A DNA stretch of 13,132 nucleotides, taken from Candidatus Falkowbacteria bacterium CG02_land_8_20_14_3_00_36_14 (GTDB lineage Bacteria > Patescibacteriota > Patescibacteriia > Patescibacteriales > UM-FILTER-36-11). The stretch lies in assembly GCA_002781265.1 (NCBI GenBank), contig PETS01000137.1, positions 1 through 13,132 on the forward strand, read 5' to 3'. Below the pieces are notes generated by a model. It was not told where the DNA came from, searched no databases, and was given only the letters and a program-made list of their open reading frames with translations. Within the stretch, counting starts at the first letter, position 1. Each line of letters begins with the position of its first letter. The translations under genes and the position numbers were made by a program. This document shows, piece by piece, positions 1 through 7,428 of the stretch.

Positions 1-65
1 TTCCCACCATACCACATGAGAGCGAAACCCCAAAGGTAACCCTAATTGCTGCAATTGTAACATAA
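1..65. other. Left edge: possible end of a neighbouring gene, unresolved
   Basis: Two readings are open to the window edge. On the minus strand an ATG at 63-61 opens a frame running off the left edge (starts MLQLQQLGLPLG), with weak divergent promoter-like boxes TTGCAG (104-99) and TATATA (80-75) just upstream of it. On the plus strand a frame from position 3 ends at TAA 63-65 (ends KVTLIAAIVT). About 20 codons is too little to choose or to name a family. Either would make gyrB the first gene of its own unit. Confidence 0.2.
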
Positions 66-90
66 TTACAAATATATATAATTTTTACTC

Positions 91-119
91 TTGCTAGTCT
101 GCAATATTTTTGCTAAAAT
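91..119 (+). promoter_or_regulatory. Predicted sigma-70-type promoter of gyrB
   Basis: TTGCTA (91-96) and TAAAAT (114-119) are separated by exactly 17 bp, and the -10 is preceded by TGC, an extended -10. Transcription would start near 126, giving a leader of about 75 nt before the gyrB ATG. The leader contains AAGGAG at 144-149 immediately followed by a tiny ATG-TTT-TAA frame. The gyrB start itself has no recognisable Shine-Dalgarno. Confidence 0.6.
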
Positions 120-201
120 TAATATATAAATACCGCTCCGAATAAGGAGATGTTTTAATTTAAAATTTAATTAAAATTATTTAATATTAGTAAAAATAGA
201 T

Positions 202-2253
202 ATGACATCAAAAAAAATAAAAAATAAAAAAAGTGAAATAAAAAATATTAATAACATAAAAAAAATAAATAAATCTGCCTACGATGCTGAATCTATTACT
301 GTCTTGGAAGGCCTGGAACCGGTGCGCAAAAGGCCGGGAATGTATATTGGCTCTACTTCCGGAACCGGACTGCACCACTTAATTTGGGAAGTGGTTGATA
401 ATGGCATTGATGAAGCGATGGCCGGCTATGCTACGGAAATAAAAGTCAATCTTCTCGCCAGCGGCTTAGTAGAAATAAGCGATAACGGCCGGGGCATTCC
501 TGTCGGCAAACATAAGGCTACCGGAGTATCTGCCCTGGAAACAGTCTTGACCAAACTGCACGCCGGCGGAAAATTCGGTGAAGGCGGAGGTTATAAAGTG
601 TCCGGCGGCCTGCATGGAGTCGGGGTATCGGTTGTAAATGCTTTAAGCGAATATTTAAAAGCCGAGGTTCATCGTGAAGGCAGAATCTGGATGCAGGAAT
701 ATAAAAGAGGCATTCCCCAAAAAAAAATCAAGCCGATCGGCACTTCTAAAAAAACTGGCACGATCATCACTTTCAAGCCGGACGCGACTATTTTTACCGA
801 AACAGAATTTTCTTGGGGAAAAATTTTGGACCATCTCCGCCAGCAAGCTTATTTGAATAAAGGCATTACGATATTAATTTCTGACCAGCGCCAAGGACAT
901 CGGCCTAAAAAATTTAGATTTCATTTTGAAGGCGGCATTAAATCTTATGTAAAAACTCTTAACCATAATAAAACTGTAAAAAATGAAACTATTTTTTATA
1001 TTGAAAAGGACATTAATAACAGCAATATAGAAGTAGCTTTGCAATATAACGATGAGTATAATGAAATGGTTTTGCCTTTTGCCAATAATATTTATAACGC
1101 CGAAGGCGGCACTCATCTGGCCGGATTTAGAACCGCTTTAACCCGCACTTTGAATTCTTATGCCCGAGCGCAAAATATTCTGAAAGAAAAAGAAGAGAAC
1201 CTGACCGGAGAAGATGTGCGCGAAGGATTGACCTCTATAATCAGCGTTAAATTAACTGACCCCCAATTTGAAGGCCAAACTAAAGGAAAACTGGGAAATG
1301 CGGAAATAAAAACTTATGTAGAACAGGTGTTTAATGAATCATTTTCTAATTTTCTGCAAGAACATCCGAAAGGCGCCGAAGCGATTATAGGCAAATGTAT
1401 TTTATCCGCCCAAGCCAGAATGGCCGCTCGGACAGCTAGAGCCACCATACTTAGAAAAGGCGCCTTGGAAGGCATGACCCTGCCGGGAAAATTAGCCGAC
1501 TGTTCCAGCCGCAAGCCGGAAGAATGCGAGTTATATATTGTTGAAGGAGACTCGGCCGGCGGTTCAGCCAAACAGGCGCGCAATCGAAAATTCCAGGCCA
1601 TCCTGCCCCTGCGCGGAAAAATTCTTAACGTTGAAAGAGCCAGATTGGATAAAATGCTGGCCAATAACGAAATTAAAAATCTAGTAATCGCTTTAGGCAC
1701 AAATATAGACGACCAGCTGAATTTATCAAAATTAAGATACCATAGAGTAATTATTATGACTGATGCCGATGTTGACGGTTCTCATATCAGAACTTTGCTT
1801 TTAACCTTATTTTTCAGGCATTTTACTTCTTTAATTGAAAACGGCCATCTTTATATCGCTCAACCTCCTCTCTACCAGATTAAAAAGGGCACAGTTGCCA
1901 AATATGCTTATTCTGACGCAGAGAAAAAAAAGATTATTAAAGAATTTGGCGGACAATCATCAGAAATAGAAATAGAACCGGAAGAAGAAAATAATGAAGA
2001 CGAAGAAGATAAAAAAGATTTAAAAAAATCAATTAAAATTAACATCCAACGTTATAAAGGTTTGGGTGAAATGAATCCGGAACAACTATGGGAAACAACC
2101 ATGAATCCGGAGCAACGCATAATGAAACAAATTACCATTGATGAAGCGGCCAGGGCTGATGAAACATTTGACATGCTTATGGGCGGAGATGTTCTCCCCC
2201 GCAAACATTTTATCCAGACTCATGCTAAAACCGTTACCAATTTAGATATTTAA
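202..2253 (+). CDS. gyrB: DNA gyrase subunit B
   Basis: This is the ATPase subunit of type IIA topoisomerase, which with GyrA introduces negative supercoils in the cytoplasm. The GHKL ATPase signature lies at the front: E63-VVDNGIDE (catalytic Glu63, Asn67), D94-NGRGIP and GGLHGVG at 135-141. The TOPRIM domain carries EGDSA at 448-452 and the metal-binding DADVDG at 521-526. The C-terminus has QRYKGLGEMNP and ends in the family-typical KTVTNLDI. The length of 683 aa is near the short, B. subtilis-like form and lacks the large insert of E. coli GyrB. Two oddities are a roughly 25-residue Lys/Asn/Ile-rich N-terminal extension and an acidic stretch at about 590-610 inside the TOPRIM-tail region. 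ParE is the main alternative name, but the sequence context around the ATPase and tail fits GyrB better. The start is the only ATG before the conserved region; it lacks a clear ribosome-binding site. The gene ends in TAA just before a hairpin. Confidence 0.95.
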   Translation: MTSKKIKNKKSEIKNINNIKKINKSAYDAESITVLEGLEPVRKRPGMYIGSTSGTGLHHLIWEVVDNGIDEAMAGYATEIKVNLLASGLVEISDNGRGIPVGKHKATGVSALETVLTKLHAGGKFGEGGGYKVSGGLHGVGVSVVNALSEYLKAEVHREGRIWMQEYKRGIPQKKIKPIGTSKKTGTIITFKPDATIFTETEFSWGKILDHLRQQAYLNKGITILISDQRQGHRPKKFRFHFEGGIKSYVKTLNHNKTVKNETIFYIEKDINNSNIEVALQYNDEYNEMVLPFANNIYNAEGGTHLAGFRTALTRTLNSYARAQNILKEKEENLTGEDVREGLTSIISVKLTDPQFEGQTKGKLGNAEIKTYVEQVFNESFSNFLQEHPKGAEAIIGKCILSAQARMAARTARATILRKGALEGMTLPGKLADCSSRKPEECELYIVEGDSAGGSAKQARNRKFQAILPLRGKILNVERARLDKMLANNEIKNLVIALGTNIDDQLNLSKLRYHRVIIMTDADVDGSHIRTLLLTLFFRHFTSLIENGHLYIAQPPLYQIKKGTVAKYAYSDAEKKKIIKEFGGQSSEIEIEPEEENNEDEEDKKDLKKSIKINIQRYKGLGEMNPEQLWETTMNPEQRIMKQITIDEAARADETFDMLMGGDVLPRKHFIQTHAKTVTNLDI

Positions 2254-2270
2254 AAAATAACTTCTCTGGA

Positions 2271-2315
2271 ATAAAAAATCATCCTCGCCTAAAAATAATG
2301 ATTTTTTATTTTTTT
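2271..2315. terminator. Bidirectional AT-rich hairpin between gyrB and mtnP
   Basis: ATAAAAAATCAT (2271-2282) and ATGATTTTTTAT (2298-2309) are perfect 12-bp inverted arms with a 15-nt loop, followed by a run of T through 2315. It sits exactly between two convergent genes, so it probably ends gyrB transcription and may serve the leftward apt-mtnP unit as well. The stem has almost no G+C, so its strength is uncertain. Confidence 0.6.
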
Positions 2316-2316
2316 A

Positions 2317-3087
2317 TCAACGACAGTCGCATTTGTAATAATTAATTTTAGGAATTATGTTTATTAATAATTTTTTTATTTTATCATAATTCTTGGCCAT
2401 TCTTTCTGTTATAATGTCCCAGGCAACCGGCTCTTCGCCTTCTTTCCAACAATCATAATCTGTCGCCATGGCTATGGTCTGATAACAAATATTCGCTTCT
2501 CTGGCTAAAATAACCTCCGGTACGGTTGACATATTAATGACATCACCGCCCCATTGCCTGAACATTAATGATTCGGTTTTAGTGGAAAAACGAGGGCCTT
2601 CAATCGTAATCATGGTCCCGGCCGGATGGTGCTTAAGCTTAAGTTCATTGGCGGTCTGGATGAATAATTGCCTTAATCGCGGGCAAAATGGTTCGGACAT
2701 GGGAGTATGGATTACTTTATCTTCGTATAAGGTTAAAATTCTATGTTTGGTATTGTCAATAAATTGGTCAATAAATATAAAATCGCCGGGAAAAATATAC
2801 TTTTTCAGCGAACCGCAGGCGGTAATGGCTAAAATATGGGTGCAACCGGCTTATTTTAACGTCCAAATATTGGCCCGATAGGAAACCTTGGTCGGCATAA
2901 TAGAATGATTATGGCCGTGCCTGGCGATTATAACCACACGCGCTTTGCCTAACTTGCCCATTTTTATGGCGGAAGACGGCAACCCAAAAGGAGTATTGAT
3001 TTTAATTTCTTGATAATCATCTAACAGCTTCGGATCATCAAAGCCAGATCCGCCGATTATTCCTATTTTAATTTTATGTTCTGGCAT
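2317..3087 (-). pseudogene. mtnP: S-methyl-5'-thioadenosine phosphorylase, interrupted by an in-frame TAA
   Basis: The enzyme cleaves 5'-methylthioadenosine with phosphate to adenine and 5-methylthioribose-1-phosphate. The same frame reads from ATG 3087 to TGA 2317 (257 codons) with one internal TAA at 2853-2851, codon 79. The upstream piece (78 aa) holds the phosphate loop GGSGFDDP and ARHGHNHSIMP, then stops at NIWTLK. Directly after the stop, in the same frame, come AGCTHILAITACGS, PGDFIFIDQF, SEPFCPRLR, TIEGPRFSTKTES and ATDYDCWKE. The Asp residues in the last motif are those that select 6-aminopurines, which favours MTA phosphorylase over a general purine nucleoside phosphorylase. Homologues have a Glu-like residue at the stop, so one base change (GAA to TAA) explains it. 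A shorter frame could restart at ATG 2700, but it would lack the catalytic N-terminus. It starts 8 nt after apt ends and lacks a clear Shine-Dalgarno. The family call is firm. Whether it is a real nonsense mutation, read-through or an assembly error is open. Confidence 0.85.
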
Positions 3088-3095
3088 AATTTATT

Positions 3096-3638
3096 TTAAA
3101 TATTTTCATTATCATAATCAATTAAATAATTTACTTCATACCTAAGTTTTCTTATTTTACTCTCCCCTTTTAAAAAAGACAAATTAATTATAAATTCAAT
3201 GCCGATAATATCGCCTCCCATTTGCTTTACTAAATCAATAGTGGCCAGCATAGTACCGCCGGTAGCCAATAAATCATCGGCGATAACCACCTTTTCACCA
3301 GGTTTTATCGTATCCGCATGCATTTCTATAATATCCGGGCCGTATTCTTTCTGGTATGATACGCCATTGGTTTTATAAGGCAACTTGCCCTGCTTTCTGA
3401 TAATAGAAATCCCCGCCCCTAATTTATAAGCCATGACCGAGACCAGTAAAAAACCGCGGGCGTCAATGCCGACAATTTTATCAATTTTCTTATTTTTATA
3501 CTTTTGGCATATCTCATCTATTATTTTCCGAAAAGCTCGGGCATCTTCAAACAGAGTGGTAATATCATAAAATAAAATACCCTCTTTTGGAAAATTCGGA
3601 ATCTTACGTATTTTTTGATTAATATAATTTCTATCCAT
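3096..3638 (-). CDS. apt: Adenine phosphoribosyltransferase
   Basis: It converts adenine and PRPP to AMP and pyrophosphate in cytoplasmic purine salvage. The 180-aa length is normal for bacterial Apt. Visible motifs are IPNFPKEGILFYDIT at residues 13-27, GIDARGF at 57-63, RKQGKLPY at 81-88 and the PRPP-binding loop VVIADDLLATGGTM at 117-130. The next gene, 8 nt downstream on the same strand, is the MTA phosphorylase that produces adenine, so the two form a two-step MTA-to-AMP salvage pair. Transcription probably starts in the intergenic region shared with divergent aspS. No Shine-Dalgarno is visible before the ATG. The sequence looks intact. Confidence 0.95.
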   Translation of the reverse strand: MDRNYINQKIRKIPNFPKEGILFYDITTLFEDARAFRKIIDEICQKYKNKKIDKIVGIDARGFLLVSVMAYKLGAGISIIRKQGKLPYKTNGVSYQKEYGPDIIEMHADTIKPGEKVVIADDLLATGGTMLATIDLVKQMGGDIIGIEFIINLSFLKGESKIRKLRYEVNYLIDYDNENI

Positions 3639-3694
3639 ATTAGCAAATAAGCATAAATCTTACTTTAATTTATAATTTATTTTAATAAAAATCA

Positions 3695-3723
3695 ATTATA
3701 TTTATAACCTTGATTTTTATTAA
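3695..3723 (-). promoter_or_regulatory. Predicted promoter of apt-mtnP
   Basis: On the minus strand a perfect TATAAT (3700-3695) lies 17 bp from a weak -35 TTAATA (3723-3718). Transcription would start near 3688, about 50 nt before the apt ATG. It overlaps the predicted aspS promoter. Confidence 0.45.
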
Positions 3724-3738
3724 TAAATAAGGTAATAT
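3710..3738 (+). promoter_or_regulatory. Predicted promoter of aspS
   Basis: TTGATT (3710-3715) and TAATAT (3733-3738) are spaced by 17 bp. The start would be near 3745, leaving a leader of about 70 nt. That leader can form a small hairpin with arms CAATGC (3749-3754) and GCATTG (3764-3769). The boxes are only partly consensus. Confidence 0.4.
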
Positions 3739-3812
3739 TTTAGCTAGGCAATGCTTAAATATTGCATTGATTATTTAAAAATAATTTAGAACTATTTAAA
3801 ATTATCCATTTT

Positions 3813-5603
3813 ATGTTAAGAACACACACATGCGGAGAATTAAATAAAAATAATATCGGCCAAAAGGTGACTTTAAACGGCTGGGTGCACCGGCGCCGCG
3901 ACCATGGCGGAATTATTTTTATTGACTTGAGGGACCGCTACGGTTTAACTCAAATTAAGTTTGATCCGGCCGTTAGCAAAAAAGCCTGGCAGGAAGCGGA
4001 TAAATTAAGAAGCGAATGGGTAATTAAAGCTAGCGGCGATGTTATCGCCCGCCCGCATGACATGATAAATCCAAGATTAAAAACCGGGGAAGTTGAAGTA
4101 AAAATAAATAATTTAGAAATATTAAATAGGTCAGCCACTCCTCCTTTTGCCATTGATGAAATTAAAGCTGACGAAGCCAATGAAGCTCTACGGTTAAAAT
4201 ACCGATTTATTGATTTAAGAAGGCCGGAAATCCAAACCATGCTGGCCACAAAAGATAAATACATCCAACATATAAGAAATTATTTCCAAAAACACGATTT
4301 TATTGAAATCCAGACCCCGATCTTAGCTAGTTCTTCGCCGGAAGGCGCACGCGACTTTTTAGTTCCTTCCCGCCTTTATCCCGGTAAATTTTACGCTCTT
4401 CCCCAAGCTCCCCAGCAATTCAAACAGCTTTTAATGGTCGGCGGTTTAGATAAATATTTTCAAATTGCTCCCTGCTTCCGTGATGAAGACCCTCGAATGG
4501 ACAGACATTACGGCGAATTTTACCAATTAGACATGGAAATGAGCTTTGTTTCCCAGGAAGATATTTTAAATATTATGGAGCCATTAATGATTGGCCTGAC
4601 AAACAATTTTTCTAATAAAAAAATAGTTGATCTGGATAAAGACGGAAAATTTCGGCGTATCCCCTGGCGCGAAGCTATGGCTAAATACGGATCAGACAAG
4701 CCGGACTTGCGCTTTGATCTTGAAATTATCCCTATTACGGAAATGGTCGTGAATTGCGGCTTTAGCGTTTTTGCCCAGGCAATAAAAAATGGCGGCGTTG
4801 TTCATGCTTTAAAAGTTAATAATGGAGCTAAATTCACCAGGAAAGAAATTGATGAATTGACGGAAATAGCCAAAACCAAGAATGCCAAAGGCCTGGCTTA
4901 TATTATTGTAAAGAAAGGAAAAGAACTGCAATCTCCGATAGTCAAATTTTTAGGGGATAAATTATCTCAAAAAATAATTGATAAAGTTAAAGCCAAAGAA
5001 GGAGATATAGTTTTCTTCGGCGCCGATGAATGGAGAGTTGTTTGCTCTTCTTTGGGAGCGGTTAGGGATAAATGCGGATTAAAATTAGGTTTGAAAGATA
5101 ACCATAAAGCCGCTTGGTGCTGGATTGTTGATTTTCCTATGTATTCTTATTCCGAAATTAATCCAGGAAAAATTGATTTTAACCATAACCCTTTTTCCAT
5201 GCCTCAAGGCGGGCTAAAAGCTTTAAATAATAAAAATCCATTGGAAATATTAGCTTTCCAATTTGACCTGGTTTTAAACGGCTTTGAAGTCTCCAGCGGA
5301 GCTATTAGAAACCATGATCCTCTTATAATGTATAAAGCTTTCGCCATTGCCGGCTATGCCAAGAAAGAAGTGGATGAGCGTTTCGGCGGTTTAATCAGGG
5401 CCTTTAAGTACGGCGCTCCGCCCCATGGCGGCAACGCGCCGGGCATTGACCGCATTTTAATGGTATTCAATGATTTGGAATCCATCCGCGACATATACGC
5501 TTTTCCCAAAGACGGCAAAGGCAAAGACCTGATGATGGACAGCCCGAGCGAAATTAGTGAGAAGCAACTAAACGAAATCTATATTAAAATAAAGAAAAAT
5601 TAA
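3813..5603 (+). CDS. aspS: Aspartyl-tRNA synthetase, probably non-discriminating (Asp/Asn)
   Basis: It is a class IIb synthetase that charges tRNA(Asp), and probably tRNA(Asn), with aspartate. The 596-aa length and layout fit the bacterial type. An N-terminal OB-fold anticodon domain (to about 105) contains VHRRRDHGG. The catalytic core has motif 2 with FRDED at 222-226 and the DRHYGEFYQLDMEMSF segment. A GAD insertion domain spans about 290-410. Motif 3 is GGNAPGIDR at 539-547, with the class II Arg547, and the tail is DLMMDSPSEIS. His31 in the RRRDHGG segment is the residue seen in non-discriminating enzymes such as that of Pseudomonas aeruginosa; discriminating E. coli AspRS has Leu there. 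If so, the cell should carry GatCAB to make Asn-tRNA(Asn); no gat gene lies in this window. The start matches the family N-terminus (LRTHTCGEL). The cupin gene follows 37 nt later. Confidence 0.95.
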   Translation: MLRTHTCGELNKNNIGQKVTLNGWVHRRRDHGGIIFIDLRDRYGLTQIKFDPAVSKKAWQEADKLRSEWVIKASGDVIARPHDMINPRLKTGEVEVKINNLEILNRSATPPFAIDEIKADEANEALRLKYRFIDLRRPEIQTMLATKDKYIQHIRNYFQKHDFIEIQTPILASSSPEGARDFLVPSRLYPGKFYALPQAPQQFKQLLMVGGLDKYFQIAPCFRDEDPRMDRHYGEFYQLDMEMSFVSQEDILNIMEPLMIGLTNNFSNKKIVDLDKDGKFRRIPWREAMAKYGSDKPDLRFDLEIIPITEMVVNCGFSVFAQAIKNGGVVHALKVNNGAKFTRKEIDELTEIAKTKNAKGLAYIIVKKGKELQSPIVKFLGDKLSQKIIDKVKAKEGDIVFFGADEWRVVCSSLGAVRDKCGLKLGLKDNHKAAWCWIVDFPMYSYSEINPGKIDFNHNPFSMPQGGLKALNNKNPLEILAFQFDLVLNGFEVSSGAIRNHDPLIMYKAFAIAGYAKKEVDERFGGLIRAFKYGAPPHGGNAPGIDRILMVFNDLESIRDIYAFPKDGKGKDLMMDSPSEISEKQLNEIYIKIKKN

Positions 5604-5640
5604 AATAAATTTATTTATTATTAATTATAAAAATAAATCT

Positions 5641-6042
5641 ATGAAAAAAGGTTACAAAAACAATATTGAGCGGCTAACTATAGCTAATAATAATTTTCGG
5701 CAAGTTCTCTACACAGCCGAACATTGCCAATTAGTTTTAATGTCGCTTTTGCCCAGCGAAGAAATCGGCTCGGAAGTGCATGAAGAAGGCGACCAGTTTT
5801 TCCGTTTTGAAAAAGGCGAAGGGAAAGTCATTATCAATAAAACAGAATATGCCGTCGGCGACGGAGACAGCGTAATTGTTCCGGCTGGCGCGGAACATAA
5901 TGTCATAAATACTTCCCCGTCCGAACCGCTTAAACTTTATACGATCTATGCTCCGCCCCACCACCATGACGGTGTAATTCGCGCCACTCGCCAAGAAGCA
6001 ATAGCTGACAGTCCTGAATTTGACGGCCATACCACTGAATAA
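5641..6042 (+). CDS. Small single-domain cupin protein
   Basis: This 133-aa protein is a one-domain cupin beta-barrel of a type common as a stand-alone metal-binding protein. Cupin motif 1 reads EVHEEGDQFFRFEKGEG (residues 45-61), with His47 and Gln52 as probable ligands in place of the second His of the textbook motif. Motif 2, GDSVIVPAGAEHNVIN (75-90), fits the consensus with His86. The tail has YAPPHHHDG and ends FDGHTTE. The HHH run is a further possible metal site. The enzymatic role cannot be read from sequence; sugar-isomerase-like and dioxygenase-like cupins share this fold. It lies 37 nt behind aspS with no terminator between and may be co-transcribed. Confidence 0.85.
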   Translation: MKKGYKNNIERLTIANNNFRQVLYTAEHCQLVLMSLLPSEEIGSEVHEEGDQFFRFEKGEGKVIINKTEYAVGDGDSVIVPAGAEHNVINTSPSEPLKLYTIYAPPHHHDGVIRATRQEAIADSPEFDGHTTE

Positions 6043-6303
6043 AAATATAATATTATCCAGCTTTTTTCAAAATTAAATCATTTAATTTTATTTATATTGC
6101 GCAAAACATATTTATTTTTGGCAACAAACGTTTTTTTATTGCGGAAAAATACCGGTGTGCGGTAAGCCGGCATACCATTCCTATTTCCCACTTTAGCATA
6201 ATTTTTCATAATTATAATTTTATTTTATTATAAATCAAATTATAAATCAAACAATTAACTTAATTAAAAAACATAAATATATTTTTATATCAAAAATTTT
6301 ACC
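6043..6303. other. AT-rich intergenic region with hairpins and a short tandem repeat
   Basis: This 261-bp gap holds three structures. The first is a perfect 9-bp AT hairpin, AAAATTAAA (6069-6077) with TTTAATTTT (6081-6089), which may end aspS-cupin transcription. The second is a G+C-rich hairpin at 6154-6176 with no following T-run. The third is an exact 12-bp tandem duplication, ATTATAAATCAA, at 6227-6238 and 6239-6250. A TATAAT at 6213-6218 could be the -10 of the downstream gene, but no convincing -35 accompanies it. No convincing open reading frame was found. Confidence 0.5.
6227..6250. repeat. Exact 12-bp tandem duplication
   Basis: ATTATAAATCAA occurs twice head to tail, about 55 bp before the TTG start of the Gmad2/GerMN gene. 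Each copy contains TATAAA, so the duplication could alter promoter or regulator spacing. It may also be simple slippage in AT-rich DNA. Confidence 0.7.
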
Positions 6304-7191
6304 TTGGAAAAAATAGCTGTCGCCATAATCGCGTTTGCTTTGGTGTTAATAGTTTTAGTTTTGATAAGAGGCGATGAAGACACCTGGATTTGCCATAATA
6401 ACCAATGGATAAAGCATGGCCAGCCTCGCGCTCCCATGCCATCCACGCCGTGCGGTGAAAGCCAACCAGTGGCTGAAACTGATATTATCGTAGATGCTCC
6501 CCTGCCAAACCAAAAAACATTATCCCCGATTATTATCATCGGCAAAGCCAGGGGGACGTGGTATTTTGAGGCCAGCTTCCCTATCCGTTTACTTGATCCG
6601 ATCGGAAACGAAATAACTTCCAGCCATGCGGAGGCAAAAGGCGAATGGATGACGGAAAATTTCGTGCCTTTTAAGACGGAACTTATTTTTAACGTAAGCG
6701 CCACTACTACCGCCGAACTTATTTTGCAAAATGATAATCCATCGGGCTTGCCCGAATATGATAAACAGATAAAAATACCCCTCATCCTTATTCCTGATGG
6801 CGATAACATAGTTGTAAATATTTATTTTAATAATAGTGAATTAGATCCGGAATTTTCATGCTCTAAAGTTTTTGCGGTCAAACGGTCAATACTTAAAACA
6901 CCGGCCGTAGCCAGAGCAACCATGGAAGAGCTTTTAAAAGGCGCTACCGCCAGTGAAGAAAGGAACGGCTATATCACTAATATTAATCAAGGGGTAAAAA
7001 TCCAAAAATTAATCATTGAAAATAAAATTGCTAAAATAGATTTTAATGAACAATTGGAATCCCAAATGGGCGGTTCATGCCGGGTAATCGCCATCCGCTC
7101 CCAAATTACGGAAACGCTGAAACAATTCCCTACCGTAAATGATGTTATTATTTCCATAAACGGCCGAACCGAAGACATTTTACAGCCGTAA
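6304..7191 (+). CDS. Membrane-anchored Gmad2 and GerMN domain protein
   Basis: This 295-aa protein has an N-terminal transmembrane anchor (residues 4-21). A short segment with WICHNNQWIKHG and a Cys pair (Cys30, Cys50) follows. Next is a region of about 61-163 resembling the immunoglobulin-like Gmad2 domain, containing the typical GKARGTWYFEASFP. A GerMN (spore-germination) domain spans about 170-293, with VNIYFNNSELDP, ATMEELLKGATASE, KIAKIDFNEQL and RSQITETLKQFPTVNDV. The domains face outward in the predicted topology. In non-sporulating bacteria these domains occur in envelope proteins of unknown role, so no germination function is implied. The start must be TTG at 6304 because the frame is closed by TAA at 6274-6276 and has no ATG or GTG in between. 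No Shine-Dalgarno is visible. A strong terminator follows. Confidence 0.85.
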   Translation: MEKIAVAIIAFALVLIVLVLIRGDEDTWICHNNQWIKHGQPRAPMPSTPCGESQPVAETDIIVDAPLPNQKTLSPIIIIGKARGTWYFEASFPIRLLDPIGNEITSSHAEAKGEWMTENFVPFKTELIFNVSATTTAELILQNDNPSGLPEYDKQIKIPLILIPDGDNIVVNIYFNNSELDPEFSCSKVFAVKRSILKTPAVARATMEELLKGATASEERNGYITNINQGVKIQKLIIENKIAKIDFNEQLESQMGGSCRVIAIRSQITETLKQFPTVNDVIISINGRTEDILQP

Positions 7192-7255
7192 TATTTTATT
7201 ATTAATTCTTACCATAAAAAATTTAAAATTTGCCTTATAGCATTATAATCCGCTC

Positions 7256-7280
7256 CCCGCTTAAAGCGGGTTTTCGTTTT
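7256..7280 (+). terminator. Rho-independent terminator after the Gmad2/GerMN gene
   Basis: CCCGCT (7256-7261) pairs with AGCGGG (7265-7270) around a TAA loop, followed by TTTTCGTTTT. It lies 65 nt beyond the stop codon and separates this gene from the 325-aa gene. Confidence 0.85.
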
Positions 7281-7309
7281 AATATAATTTTAAAAAACTC
7301 TTATTAACA

Positions 7310-7338
7310 TTGACAGAAAATCCGATTAGTGATAAATT
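7310..7338 (+). promoter_or_regulatory. Near-consensus promoter of the 325-aa gene
   Basis: A perfect TTGACA (7310-7315) is followed after 17 bp by TAAATT (7333-7338), preceded by TGA, an extended -10. This is the best promoter in the window. The start would be near 7345, with a leader of about 85 nt ending in AAAAGGGGGA, a strong Shine-Dalgarno whose last G lies 7 nt before the ATG. Confidence 0.75.
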
Positions 7339-7428
7339 AATTTCTTAACGCGCTCTTTTAAAAAATATATCTTCAATTTTTATAGTAGAATTATAAGCGG
7401 ACTTAAATTCAAAAAAGGGGGATTATTT

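Noticed and set aside
1314..1700. Long minus-strand frame inside gyrB (128 codons)
   Set aside because: It is antisense to the TOPRIM region of a certain gene, with no family features; a shadow frame.
2317..3087. Recoded stop (alternative genetic code) as the explanation of the mtnP TAA
   Set aside because: TAA, TGA and TAG all end other genes here at natural protein ends, and no selenocysteine or pyrrolysine system uses UAA.
5603..5638. AT-only inverted repeats between aspS and the cupin gene
   Set aside because: The stems are all A-T and have no T-run after them. In such AT-rich DNA they are expected by chance, so they were not called a terminator.
5737..6030. Minus-strand frame of 97 codons opposite the cupin gene
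   Set aside because: The cupin frame has clear motifs; the opposite frame has none.
6285..6809. Minus-strand frame of 174 codons opposite the Gmad2/GerMN gene
   Set aside because: The plus-strand product has recognisable domains, while this frame shows a Ser/Ile-rich composition typical of antisense reading.
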